Under the pieces are notes generated by a model, which was not told the origin of the DNA, did no database searches, and worked only from the letters and a program-made list of their open reading frames with translations. Positions 28,835 through 37,373 of a stretch of DNA of 59,801 nucleotides are shown here, in pieces. A program made the translations under genes and the position numbers. Source of the DNA: Trichomonas tenax (Eukaryota > Parabasalia > Trichomonadida > Trichomonadidae); contig JALKBU010000217.1 of NCBI GenBank assembly GCA_023091735.1, positions 1-59,801 on the forward strand. The letters are read 5' to 3'. How positions within the stretch are numbered: position 1 is the stretch's first letter; the number at the start of each line of letters is the position of its first letter.

Positions 28835-29806
28835 TTATATCATTCCAAGCATAGACATAAACGCAATGGTTCTTTCATCAATGTCATCATAGTCGTCATA
28901 TTCTTCATCAAGATGCGAATCATCGAAGAACTCTTCTTCGGTGACTTTTCCACTTGCATATTCTTTGATTGTGACATAATAACCTGGCTTGCCAATAATA
29001 GGGCGTGTGCGTTCATATATTGGCTCTGCGTCGTCGTCTGAGAGCTGGTCTTCCTCTGAGAGGATATCCTCCAGCTTAGAAAGCGGTGGCGGTTGTTTTG
29101 TTTCGACTGGCTTCGCTGGAAGTTTCGAAACAGCGGGTTCAATTGGCTTTAGGCTTGCCTGCTGTATCGTCTCATGCTTGAGTTGAGGAACTGGCTTTGT
29201 TTGAGTTGTCGATGATGTTCTTTGAACTGGCTTTGGTTGTGTTATTTCTGGTTTTGACAAAAAAGCAGGCTTTCTGTCGTTCATGTTCCTCTGGGTCTTA
29301 AGTTCGTTCTCTAAAACTTTCAGCATTGTCTTCTGTAATTCTTGGTCAAACCCATCTCTGTGTTCATCGTTGAAATCGTCGTCGGAGTTGTCCAGCTCGC
29401 CCGTCTCTGCAAAGTTTTTGCTCATAAGGCTAAGTTTAGAGAATAAAATATCTGGAAGTGGCTCCTGGTCGATATTCAAGAGTGTGTAGTAGTCAGGAGT
29501 ACCAATTTGAGGAAAGTCCTTAAATTTTGCTTGTTTTGGTGAATCTACATCGTAAGTTTCAATATCAAAATCTGGATCTATCATGTAATCTTGATTAAAG
29601 CCAACGAAAATGTCTTTCCAAGAGCCCACGAGGTTCGGAAAATCTTCATACAAGTGGCTAGGATCCCAAAATATTATTTCCTCTTGTCTATTGTTCTTGA
29701 ATTTCTGCTTAAGGATGTAATATCCGGCCTTCTGTGGCAATGGGGACACATTCTCCCAGATTGGCTTTTCGTTGGAATTACCACTATCTTTTGAATTGGA
29801 ACTCAT
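28835..29806 (-). CDS. Unassigned acidic protein with a duplicated terminal motif
   Basis: A 323-residue acidic, mostly disordered protein. A short motif occurs at both ends: KAGYYILKQKF with EEIIFWDPSHLYEDF near the N-terminus, and KPGYYVTIKEY with TEEEFFDDSHLDEEYDD near the C-terminus. The shared pattern is GYY, a run of charged residues, E-E, an aromatic, then D-SHL-E. The middle is rich in Pro, Gln and Lys (residues ~180-250) and has an acidic patch (ILSEEDQLSDDDAEP). No family is recognised. The duplicated motif may bind a common partner at both ends. An out-of-frame ATG lies 4 bases upstream of the start. Confidence 0.65.
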   Translation of the reverse strand: MSSNSKDSGNSNEKPIWENVSPLPQKAGYYILKQKFKNNRQEEIIFWDPSHLYEDFPNLVGSWKDIFVGFNQDYMIDPDFDIETYDVDSPKQAKFKDFPQIGTPDYYTLLNIDQEPLPDILFSKLSLMSKNFAETGELDNSDDDFNDEHRDGFDQELQKTMLKVLENELKTQRNMNDRKPAFLSKPEITQPKPVQRTSSTTQTKPVPQLKHETIQQASLKPIEPAVSKLPAKPVETKQPPPLSKLEDILSEEDQLSDDDAEPIYERTRPIIGKPGYYVTIKEYASGKVTEEEFFDDSHLDEEYDDYDDIDERTIAFMSMLGMI

Positions 29807-29812
29807 TCATAA

Positions 29813-29819
29813 AAAATGA
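29813..29819 (-). promoter_or_regulatory. Initiator-like TCATTTT
   Basis: It fits the Inr consensus, 7 to 11 bases before the first ATGs of the acidic-protein gene. The first ATG (29810) is out of frame with the protein, so the second (29806) must be reached by leaky scanning or from a slightly later start. Confidence 0.45.
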
Positions 29820-29846
29820 ATTTTTCACGAAAAATTAGATTTATAT

Positions 29847-30455
29847 TCAAACAACATACGTAGGTTCTATGACCCCGTTCATTTCCATCTGGTGCTTGTG
29901 GACCCTTTCCGCCTCATCGTGGATTCTCTGCGACCTCTGGCGGCTGAAGATCATCCTCTGCTGGTACTCGATCGTCTCGTTCTTATATCTCGCGTGTTGG
30001 TGGTCGATCAGGACCTTCTGCCACGTGTCTGTCATACTCATCTTATATGGGTCGCAGGAGAAGACCTTCGAGTACTTCTGTGCGAGCTGATGATCGTATT
30101 TCTGTCGCCGCATCTGGTTTTGCTTATTTAGCTGGTCGTAAGTGAGTTCTGCGTTGAATTTAAAGCCCCTACTCACTGTAGGGCTACCGAGGTTAGACCT
30201 GTCGTACTCTCCTGGCGTCCTCTGATAATTTCTGAGGAGATTTCGGGAGTTCCTGTTCGTTACAGGGCGTGGAGAGACTGTGTTGACCGGATTTTTTGGC
30301 ACCCACAGCGGCTGAAGGTAAGGAGAGTGCCAAAGCCTCGCGGACTTAACGCTGATCCCCTTCATTTCCGGTTCCCTGATTTCTTGCATTTCAACGATTT
30401 TCTGACAAATTTTTTTGATTTCAAACAATTGATTTATGTATTGCTGATTAAACAT
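29847..30455 (-). CDS. Unassigned basic protein
   Basis: About 202 residues from the ATG at 30455 (MFNQQYINQLFEIKK); the longer frame begins with TTG. An Inr (TCATAAA) is placed 5 bases in front. The protein has an N-terminal helix, a Pro/Asn/Arg-rich middle (PRPVTNRNSRNLLRNYQRTP), and a basic helical C-terminus full of Gln, Arg and His (QRMIFSRQRSQRIHDEAERV). No family is recognised. Composition is like that of axonemal or cytoskeleton-associated proteins, which is only a hint. Confidence 0.6.
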   Translation of the reverse strand: MFNQQYINQLFEIKKICQKIVEMQEIREPEMKGISVKSARLWHSPYLQPLWVPKNPVNTVSPRPVTNRNSRNLLRNYQRTPGEYDRSNLGSPTVSRGFKFNAELTYDQLNKQNQMRRQKYDHQLAQKYSKVFSCDPYKMSMTDTWQKVLIDHQHARYKNETIEYQQRMIFSRQRSQRIHDEAERVHKHQMEMNGVIEPTYVV

Positions 30456-30456
30456 A

Positions 30457-30463
30457 TTTATGA
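30457..30463 (-). promoter_or_regulatory. Initiator-like TCATAAA
   Basis: TCA-T-A fits the loose Inr and leaves a ~6-base 5' UTR. It supports the start at 30455 over the upstream TTG. Confidence 0.4.
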
Positions 30464-30628
30464 TCAATTATTTTTGCATAGAGCATTTGAAAACGATAAA
30501 AACATTATAAAAATTCGAAAAATAATCAAAGTTTATGATCAAAATCGAAAAATAAATAATAAATTATGAACTATATTATATAATGATAATGGATATGAGT
30601 TGTATGTAATAACCAAAAAGTGACAAAA

Positions 30629-31297
30629 ATGTCTGAGAATAATGAAAGACTTGCAAAAGCAAAGCAGAAGATGATGGAAATGAACAAAAAAGTGCAAAAT
30701 GCGACAAGAATTTCAGACAAACACCGCATTAACAAAACAGAGAACGATGCTCCTAAAGCACAAAATAAACAAAAATTTAACAAAGCGGACTATCTGTTCG
30801 AACTTACAGAGAAAATGGTCGCCGATGGTTTTGACGCTGATGAGGTAACGAAATACATTGAGAAACTCGAGAAATTATCGGCAAAAACAGACTCACACCT
30901 CGAAAGCAACGAAGTCTCACTCGCTAAAGAGATTAAAAAGATCAACAAAGATCACAAAAGACTTACAAACCCATCAGAGAAAACATCTGAAACAGCTTCG
31001 ATTATTTCAACAGATGAAATTAAATCAACACATTCACCGCGTAAAGAAGAAACAGTGAAGCAGCCAGAAACGCCTGGATACTCAGAGTTGGCCAGAAGGA
31101 AGAGTACTCCAACACCGAAGAAAGCCGAACAGAGAGAGTCAAAAATCCCTCACTACACTCCTACAAAGATCCCGAAGCCGAAGGATAAAGCGCCGCCACA
31201 GACTGATGCGAATGATGAAGTGGAAATGACTGGCGCTGGAGCCCAATTTCTCGCTTCTCTGGCATGTGGCGATGATGGCGATGATAATAACATGTAA
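30629..31297 (+). CDS. Unassigned lysine-rich coiled-coil/disordered protein
   Basis: A 222-residue protein; I use the ATG at 30629 (MSENNERLAKAKQKM) since the longer frame starts at GTG. The N-terminal ~60 residues and the stretch around 65-110 (FELTEKMVADGFDADEV, KYIEKLEKLSAKTDSHL) are likely helical. The rest is Thr/Lys/Pro-rich (PTPKKAEQRESKIPHYTP) and disordered, ending in an acidic Asp/Asn tail. No family is recognised. It is divergent from the gene at 30455 across ~170 bp and 65 bp upstream of the next gene. Confidence 0.6.
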   Translation: MSENNERLAKAKQKMMEMNKKVQNATRISDKHRINKTENDAPKAQNKQKFNKADYLFELTEKMVADGFDADEVTKYIEKLEKLSAKTDSHLESNEVSLAKEIKKINKDHKRLTNPSEKTSETASIISTDEIKSTHSPRKEETVKQPETPGYSELARRKSTPTPKKAEQRESKIPHYTPTKIPKPKDKAPPQTDANDEVEMTGAGAQFLASLACGDDGDDNNM

Positions 31298-31362
31298 GTT
31301 TGTTTTGTTTATAAAATATTTTTTTTTCATTATTTTTATTGATGAACAAATAAAAGCAGTAA

Positions 31363-32589
31363 ATGACATATAAAGAACTCGAAATTAACAAAACAATAAA
31401 AGAAAAGTCGATTGCCAATCATGATTTAGACGAAATAAAAGAACAAATCGAAGAAATTATCGATTTTTTACTAAATAACGAAATAAACCAAGAATTCAAA
31501 CAAAAATTACATATGCTACAAGAACTGTTATCATCCCCAAATGTATCATTAAACAAAATCAATTCAATTTTAATATCAAATTTATATCATTTTTTATATT
31601 CTCTCATACACCAAAACAATGTATCAATTCAAATATCTCTTTATGAGATTTGGTTTAATGTTACATTTTTATCGAATTTTGAATTTTTGCAAACTTTTAT
31701 CTTCGAAACTCAGCAAATGCTTTTAGATTTAAGTCAAATTCAAGAATTCAATACAATTTCTTTCATACTTGATGTAATAATCCTTTATGAACAAGAAATA
31801 TCTTACAAATTTACAATTTTTGCAATAGAAACAATCAAAATATTGTTTTACAACGTTACAGAATTACGTGAAAAGTTTCTTTTTTATTCCGTTCGTGTTC
31901 TAAATGACAACTTATTTGTTTTTGATATGATTGACGAAATGATTGACCAATATCCCGAATGCTGCTTAAAATCGTTATCAATACTTATACAGAATGATTT
32001 CGACACTACTGCCACTTACATTAGCAATCATATTAATATATTTGATTACGTTTCTCAATTTCCCGAAAGCACATTACCGATGCTTTGGAAGCTGTTAGAT
32101 GACCCAGCATTTTATGATGTAGTTTTTAGAAACGCAGAAATTATTGCTAATTTATCAGATTTATTAGCAACATCAATACTCCATAAGACATTTTTGTTGA
32201 CGTACACACAGCCTAATCAACAATATTTTATGATTGTCAAAAAATCATTTAATTTCGATGATTTGTCATTCGAATTACGAAAGCACAAATTCCTATGCCT
32301 AATGGACATCATTTGCACAAATGTTTTCGATATAGAAGAAGATTTAAATATGTTTTTCGGAAATGTCAATGAATTTCTCAATATAGATGAAGTGTTCTTT
32401 ATCACAAAGGTCTGCGCATGTGTAGAAAACTTATACCAAAGATCACTCATTGAGAACAAAATATTTCAATTTAAAAATTACCTCGAAAGAATAGATTTTG
32501 ATGAGTTTCTTGAAATGGTACAATCCAAACCTCAATTCAATGGTTTATCCGATGTGATTAGTCGCTTCTTAGATGATTTAAAACAATAA
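31363..32589 (+). CDS. Helical-repeat (ARM/HEAT-like) protein, unassigned
   Basis: A 408-residue protein predicted almost wholly helical, with repeated two-helix units such as SILISNLYHFLYSLIHQ, VSIQISLYEIWFNVTF and FAIETIKILFYNVTEL. Spacing of about 40 residues suits an armadillo/HEAT solenoid. The first 30 residues are charged and could be an IBB-like or coiled segment. Importin-alpha-like or other ARM proteins are possible, but the Asn/Trp ladder of importin alpha is absent. Third positions are AT-rich, unlike the metabolic genes nearby, suggesting low expression. Confidence 0.65.
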   Translation: MTYKELEINKTIKEKSIANHDLDEIKEQIEEIIDFLLNNEINQEFKQKLHMLQELLSSPNVSLNKINSILISNLYHFLYSLIHQNNVSIQISLYEIWFNVTFLSNFEFLQTFIFETQQMLLDLSQIQEFNTISFILDVIILYEQEISYKFTIFAIETIKILFYNVTELREKFLFYSVRVLNDNLFVFDMIDEMIDQYPECCLKSLSILIQNDFDTTATYISNHINIFDYVSQFPESTLPMLWKLLDDPAFYDVVFRNAEIIANLSDLLATSILHKTFLLTYTQPNQQYFMIVKKSFNFDDLSFELRKHKFLCLMDIICTNVFDIEEDLNMFFGNVNEFLNIDEVFFITKVCACVENLYQRSLIENKIFQFKNYLERIDFDEFLEMVQSKPQFNGLSDVISRFLDDLKQ

Positions 32590-32631
32590 TCTATCGCATT
32601 TTATTAAACAACAAAACAAACAAAATAACAA

Positions 32632-33924
32632 TTATTTCTTCTTTTTCCTTTTCTTCTTTTTTTCTCCAACGCCGTTTAGCAAGTAGCGATTCCGCTCGTC
32701 TGTGTCGAGCCTCACGAATTGTCTGACATCGTTGGCGAGTTGGCTGATGACAACCTTGAAGGGGTTGTACACGTTCGCAATATACTTCAAAAACAGCAAT
32801 GACAAAAACAGAATAAGAAATAACATTGTGAAATTTCTCCTCGCGCCGGAATGGATGATTTCAGGGTAGTAATCATCTCCTATCTCGTTATCCTCCTCAA
32901 AATCGGTGTCGTCGATCTGGTAGTACTTCTTCTGCTGGCTTGCCTCAAGGAAGAAAGTTCTGTAAACATTCTCTGAGAATTGGTCTGTTCCCTTGCTGAT
33001 GAACGGAAGGTCGAGCCTCTCGTTGAAAATCTTCGCGAAGCAGTGCCAAATGACGGAGTAGAGCGAGAATCTTTTCCAAGGCTTCCCATCCCCTGTGAAA
33101 TGGATGAATGCACAGCGCAATTCTTTAAACCCGTTGTTCAAAGGGTCCCCGCACACTGTATGCTTGTATCCTCCGTTTTCGTGCGTGAAAAATATCGGAA
33201 AAAGGTTAATCCTCCCTCTGAAAACCTTATTTATAGGGGCGGAATCGTCCTTCCCATAGTAGTACTCATCTTTTTTTGTGTCGAAAATGTAAGGCAGAGA
33301 TTGTTCGAGAAGTTCAGCAAAATCTTGAAGGTTCGGCTCTATCAGCATGAAATCCGGGTTCAGGAGCGGTCCGTTGGCCTTCAGATCGTAGTCTGATTGG
33401 TAGTAACTTGCTGCAGGAGTCTGCCACCGAAATAACGGAGAAGGGTCAGTGAAAACCATTGTGTCTGCGCCCAATAGCAGGACCTTCTTGTACTGCAACA
33501 GCGTCCACGCATGAAATTTGAACCATTTCGCATTTATCACTCTCGATCTGTCGAATTCATCTGGCCATCGGATCACCTGCCGAAACAGGACATGCGTCCA
33601 CGCCTTCTTCAGAATCTTGACGACGGGGGCATCCTTTTCGAACGCCTCGTGGCATATCACAACTCGATCGATTGTCGGATTGAAGACTTTGAGCGAGTAT
33701 CCGAGGACAACGAGCATCTGCAGGTACCCAAACTGCTTCGAGATGTCGTTAGAGTAAATCGTAACGAAAGCATACGTTGATCTCGGAGGCAGATCCCTAT
33801 TCGAGTATATATTTTTCAGATTCTCGTCCAGAAAGTTGCTCCGGTTGACCTCCGGTTCGAATTCCTCGTCGTCCTCTTCGTTCGAGAGCTCACAAAGGGA
33901 GAGAATGAAGAGGAGACATATCAT
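32632..33924 (-). CDS. GT8-family glycosyltransferase (glycogenin/galactinol-synthase type), membrane-bound
   Basis: About 430 residues from the ATG at 33924 (MICLLFILSLCEL, a signal peptide); the longer frame starts at GTG. The catalytic domain spans about 45-330: TYAFVTIYSNDISKQFGYLQ, then the acceptor-side WFKFHAWTLLQYKKVLLLGA and DTMVF. The DxD motif therefore reads GAD, with the first Asp changed. The closing HFTGDGKPW motif of GT8 is intact. A single transmembrane helix (LFLILFLSLLFLKYIANVY) near 365-390 precedes a basic Lys-rich cytosolic tail (EKKKKRKKKK), which could be an ER-retention signal. The enzyme presumably transfers a sugar from a nucleotide sugar in the ER/Golgi lumen; the acceptor is unknown. 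Confidence 0.85.
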   Translation of the reverse strand: MICLLFILSLCELSNEEDDEEFEPEVNRSNFLDENLKNIYSNRDLPPRSTYAFVTIYSNDISKQFGYLQMLVVLGYSLKVFNPTIDRVVICHEAFEKDAPVVKILKKAWTHVLFRQVIRWPDEFDRSRVINAKWFKFHAWTLLQYKKVLLLGADTMVFTDPSPLFRWQTPAASYYQSDYDLKANGPLLNPDFMLIEPNLQDFAELLEQSLPYIFDTKKDEYYYGKDDSAPINKVFRGRINLFPIFFTHENGGYKHTVCGDPLNNGFKELRCAFIHFTGDGKPWKRFSLYSVIWHCFAKIFNERLDLPFISKGTDQFSENVYRTFFLEASQQKKYYQIDDTDFEEDNEIGDDYYPEIIHSGARRNFTMLFLILFLSLLFLKYIANVYNPFKVVISQLANDVRQFVRLDTDERNRYLLNGVGEKKKKRKKKK

Positions 33925-34422
33925 GATATAAACCACTCAAATTTTCGCTAAAAAAACATCAAAGGTTATTTTTGAAAGGTTTCTATCGCCCTATTTCAGA
34001 CTTCTTATTTTGCCTACAATGGGCCTACAGTATTATACTTTATATTCTAGGATTACAGATATATTTTAGCAGCGCCTGCTAACTATTTATTTAGTGATAT
34101 ATCGACTTCTTACACCTAAATATTTTTTGAAGTTTACATGTCAATTTCGTTACATGACAGAAAGTGTATTTTACAAAATGCATGAAAGAAGAATAAATGA
34201 AGTTTTGATTCTTTAGGCTTGCTAATTTGGTTTTGTTGTTAAAATTGAGAGGGTTTTTTTTACCTATGTTTTGTTTTTCTTGTTTTTTTTTTTAAAAATC
34301 AAAAATTTTTTTTTGCTTAAAATACTGAATAACGAAGCTTTTTATATCATAGAACATTCACCACCATTGGTGTACAATACAAATATCACCACATAATTTT
34401 GACTTGTATATAATTCTGAATA
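33925..34422. other. AT-rich spacer with long T-runs
   Basis: About 500 bp between two minus-strand genes. It contains several poly-T and poly-A tracts (34250-34320) and no gene, RNA or long repeat. Confidence 0.55.
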
Positions 34423-34878
34423 TTAATGCTTAATCACATTTTTAAATGCCTTTTCGAAGCGCACTTCCATCTCTTGTACTTTTATGCCTTGTATCATACT
34501 TGTCGCTACAAAATTTGCTAACATTTTTCTTGTGAGCTCATCCGGCTGATTTATCTTGTCAAGGAACAGTAAGTACTGAATTTTGAAAAAGTTTTTTCCC
34601 AGAATTTCAAGTTCTTCTCTTGTTTTCCACTGAATTGCCTCAGAATCCTTTGAAAGCATTCCCGTAGTGAAAGGAAATGGGTTTTTACCCACAATCTTGT
34701 CATCCTCGTAATCTACTGTGAATATGCTTTCTTTTTTCGAAGATGGAGAAAATTTAAAGGCAAACTCTTTTATGAAGGCAGCACGCAGTTTCTCTTTCTC
34801 CGAATCATTGATTTCTCTGAATCCTTCGATATCCTTATTGCTTTTGTCTTTGCAATACATTATAAACTCATCACTCAT
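34423..34878 (-). CDS. Small unassigned protein
   Basis: A 151-residue, mainly helical, charged protein from MSDEFIMYCKDKSNKD to a basic end. It has no signal peptide or transmembrane helix. No family is recognised. Its start is only 46 bp from the divergent VPS9-like gene, so the two must share a compact promoter. Confidence 0.6.
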   Translation of the reverse strand: MSDEFIMYCKDKSNKDIEGFREINDSEKEKLRAAFIKEFAFKFSPSSKKESIFTVDYEDDKIVGKNPFPFTTGMLSKDSEAIQWKTREELEILGKNFFKIQYLLFLDKINQPDELTRKMLANFVATSMIQGIKVQEMEVRFEKAFKNVIKH

Positions 34879-34888
34879 TTTTTTGAAC

Positions 34889-34913
34889 CCTTTTTATTTT
34901 TTTCCAACCCTTT
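34889..34913 (+). promoter_or_regulatory. Two CCTTT (M5-like) motifs in a 46-bp divergent promoter
   Basis: CCTTT occurs at 34889-34893 and 34909-34913, both preceded by AAC. CCTTT (motif M5) is known in T. vaginalis as an alternative to the Inr at transcription start sites. The second copy lies 16 bp before the ATG at 34925 of the plus-strand gene. No TCA-type Inr is present there. Confidence 0.45.
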
Positions 34914-34924
34914 ACAAGCACAAA

Positions 34925-37345
34925 ATGATTTCATCTTCTTTTTCAGGACGAGATATGCCCGATCTGCAGCGGGAGATCAAGGAAGTAATGGCGTCGATCC
35001 GGCTGCAGGAGGATGAGATCAAAAGTAACAGGAAAGAGCTGCTAGATTCGATAAAGAAGACGCAAGATATGAAATGCATATATTCGATGAGCTCTGGATA
35101 CTTCCTGCACATAAAAGAAGATAACACAATGCAAATCGCCAATCTTCCATTCGTTCAGCCCGGAAAATTCGTTGTATACGAGAGATTGATCGAATTGGCG
35201 AGTTTGGGATCATTGCGCTCCGAGTTTACGAAATTGCTGGCGGCTCTGTACAAAAATAGCGAAAAATTACCGGAAATTTTTGCAAAATTGCCATCTTCAG
35301 CAATAAAAACAACGGTACCATTCCTTCCTGATATAGCAGAAGCAAACCACTTCATTGCTTTTTCGACATTACCTGCTTTGTTTGGCCACTGTTGGACTTC
35401 GGACTTGAAATTTTCGTATATCATTTTTTTGATCAAAATTTCGGAAAAATTACCACCGCAAGTTTTCTTAAATATAAACGAGCATTGGATTTTGGATTGT
35501 TTCACGCATTTCATTCATTCATCAAATATTCAGCCTTTTTTACGCGCTTCCATTGGAGATATACTACTTTACCTCATCAGAGACACATCGCTCGACTCAA
35601 TTCCACGCACTGCACAGCGCGAGTTTTTCGATAAGTTGATTCCGATTATAGAAACGATTATCACGAAAATGATTGCAAATATCGATTTGATACCAATGGA
35701 AATACGAATTCTAATACGAAAATTTGCAGATCTCGCGCCAGATGACACCCAGTGGCTTCAGAGGGTTGATACTTTGTTCTGCAAATCCATTCTCGCACCT
35801 GCGATTTCACTGCCAAAAGTGTATTGCGTTTTATTCCCGACAATCAATTTCCGTGTCACAACCGGTGTAGCGCGAGCGCTGCAGGTCCTCGCATCTTTGT
35901 TCAACACGATTCTTCACCCAACGCAAGCACGCTTGAGGTATTCCGAGCTCGATGTCGAAAGACTGTCGCGCACTCCTTTCGAATTGTTCCTTCGGTCTGT
36001 TGCTTCGGTTGACATCAGCCATCTCAACGGCCTTGAGTGCACCACATTGATGCCTCTCCTCGGAATACACAGCACAAGCTTCGTATTCAGCGTCCCAGAC
36101 ATTTACATGCTCGCGTATGTCACGCAGATCATTGCAAAAATCGATCCAAACATTGTGCGATCAATAATGCCAATCGCACAGAAAATTCCAACAGACCAGC
36201 ATTGCGATATGCTTTTCTTCAGATACGACCTTTGGGACCTCAACAGTGTCGGCATTGCGAAGCCAGATATCAAAGTTAATGAACTCGAAAAATCTAGGAA
36301 TGGCGCTGTGGAAGATATTGCAAAGTCTGTTTTTAATTTTCTTGAGCAGTCAAAGGAGATCCCATTTGCTCCAGATGACCTGTTTACTTTTGTCAATTTC
36401 CACGAGGAGCAAGCGATACTCAGCAGCGACAACAACGAACTCTGCTACATCTGCCACGTTATGAACAAGATCAAGTCTTTCCCTTCCGATAAAGGAAACG
36501 AAATTATTGCAGCCCTAGAGGAAGAAAAGAGGCGGCACAAAGCGTATGCTGCACGCAACTCGTCTTTATTAACTCACATTGCCATCGCTCTCTCTGCAGT
36601 CAACACGCTGAAGCAACAGTATGTCACAAAAATCGAAGACGAGATGCCTGTTTTACACGAAAAGCTCTTTGAGCTATACCACGACAAAGAAGGCTTTGAT
36701 GAGCGATTCAGAGCGAAATGCCTTTCTGTACTTCTTTGCCACACGTCGTTTGTTGATTTCTTCAATGACGAACTCTCGCGGCTCAAGAATTTCCTCGAGC
36801 AGTCAGCGTCTTTCTGCTTCGGCGGGGTCTCCAAGATGATGCACACGTTTATCGTGCAGAAGATCAACATGGCGCGATTCAGGGAGTATCACAACATCTT
36901 CATCGATACAGACACAATGTTCAAGGATTTGTCTGATGCCGAAATCGCGCGAATCTGCCTTGGATCGCACACAACTCTGCAAATCCGCGAATTCGCGAAG
37001 AATCCGAAATATTTTGTCTTCGCAAACAATATTTTCTACGAAGCTCGATTTGCCGAAATCCCGATCGAAGCAATTAAGCTTATTACTAAAGCATTCAACG
37101 TCATCAAGAAGACGTATGCACTTGCCAACCACAGGGACCCTCCTATGGAGGAATTAGAGCCATTAATGTATTTCATGCTTCTCAAAGCGAGAGTCAGCGA
37201 CATATTTTCTTTCGCCAAATTCCTCGAGCACTTCCTCGACGACGACCCAGGAATGGTCGTCATCAGCGACGAAGAGCTCGCGACATTGAAGTCTTTTGTT
37301 AATTATATCAGCTATCTCGATTCAAGAATATCTGCGTGTTGTTAA
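34925..37345 (+). CDS. RasGAP-like/VPS9-domain protein (GAPVD1-type, tentative)
   Basis: About 806 residues from the ATG at 34925 (MISSSFSGRDMPDLQ); MPDLQ at 34955 is an alternative, and the longer frame starts at GTG inside the opposite gene. The N-terminal ~400 residues are helical and contain a RasGAP-like stretch (SSNIQPFLRASIGDILLYLI). The C-terminal ~110 residues resemble a VPS9 domain, the Rab5/Ypt51 exchange-factor fold: EIPIEAIKLITKAFNVIKK, then MEELEPLMYFMLLKARVSDI and FLEHFLDDDP. The conserved Pro and Tyr of VPS9 are kept, but the catalytic Asp position is Glu. A RasGAP plus VPS9 combination is known in GAPVD1/RME-6, which acts in early endocytosis. The VPS9 part is more convincing than the GAP part. 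Confidence 0.6.
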   Translation: MISSSFSGRDMPDLQREIKEVMASIRLQEDEIKSNRKELLDSIKKTQDMKCIYSMSSGYFLHIKEDNTMQIANLPFVQPGKFVVYERLIELASLGSLRSEFTKLLAALYKNSEKLPEIFAKLPSSAIKTTVPFLPDIAEANHFIAFSTLPALFGHCWTSDLKFSYIIFLIKISEKLPPQVFLNINEHWILDCFTHFIHSSNIQPFLRASIGDILLYLIRDTSLDSIPRTAQREFFDKLIPIIETIITKMIANIDLIPMEIRILIRKFADLAPDDTQWLQRVDTLFCKSILAPAISLPKVYCVLFPTINFRVTTGVARALQVLASLFNTILHPTQARLRYSELDVERLSRTPFELFLRSVASVDISHLNGLECTTLMPLLGIHSTSFVFSVPDIYMLAYVTQIIAKIDPNIVRSIMPIAQKIPTDQHCDMLFFRYDLWDLNSVGIAKPDIKVNELEKSRNGAVEDIAKSVFNFLEQSKEIPFAPDDLFTFVNFHEEQAILSSDNNELCYICHVMNKIKSFPSDKGNEIIAALEEEKRRHKAYAARNSSLLTHIAIALSAVNTLKQQYVTKIEDEMPVLHEKLFELYHDKEGFDERFRAKCLSVLLCHTSFVDFFNDELSRLKNFLEQSASFCFGGVSKMMHTFIVQKINMARFREYHNIFIDTDTMFKDLSDAEIARICLGSHTTLQIREFAKNPKYFVFANNIFYEARFAEIPIEAIKLITKAFNVIKKTYALANHRDPPMEELEPLMYFMLLKARVSDIFSFAKFLEHFLDDDPGMVVISDEELATLKSFVNYISYLDSRISACC

Positions 37346-37373
37346 AAATATTTTTTTGTTTGTTTTCTAGGAA

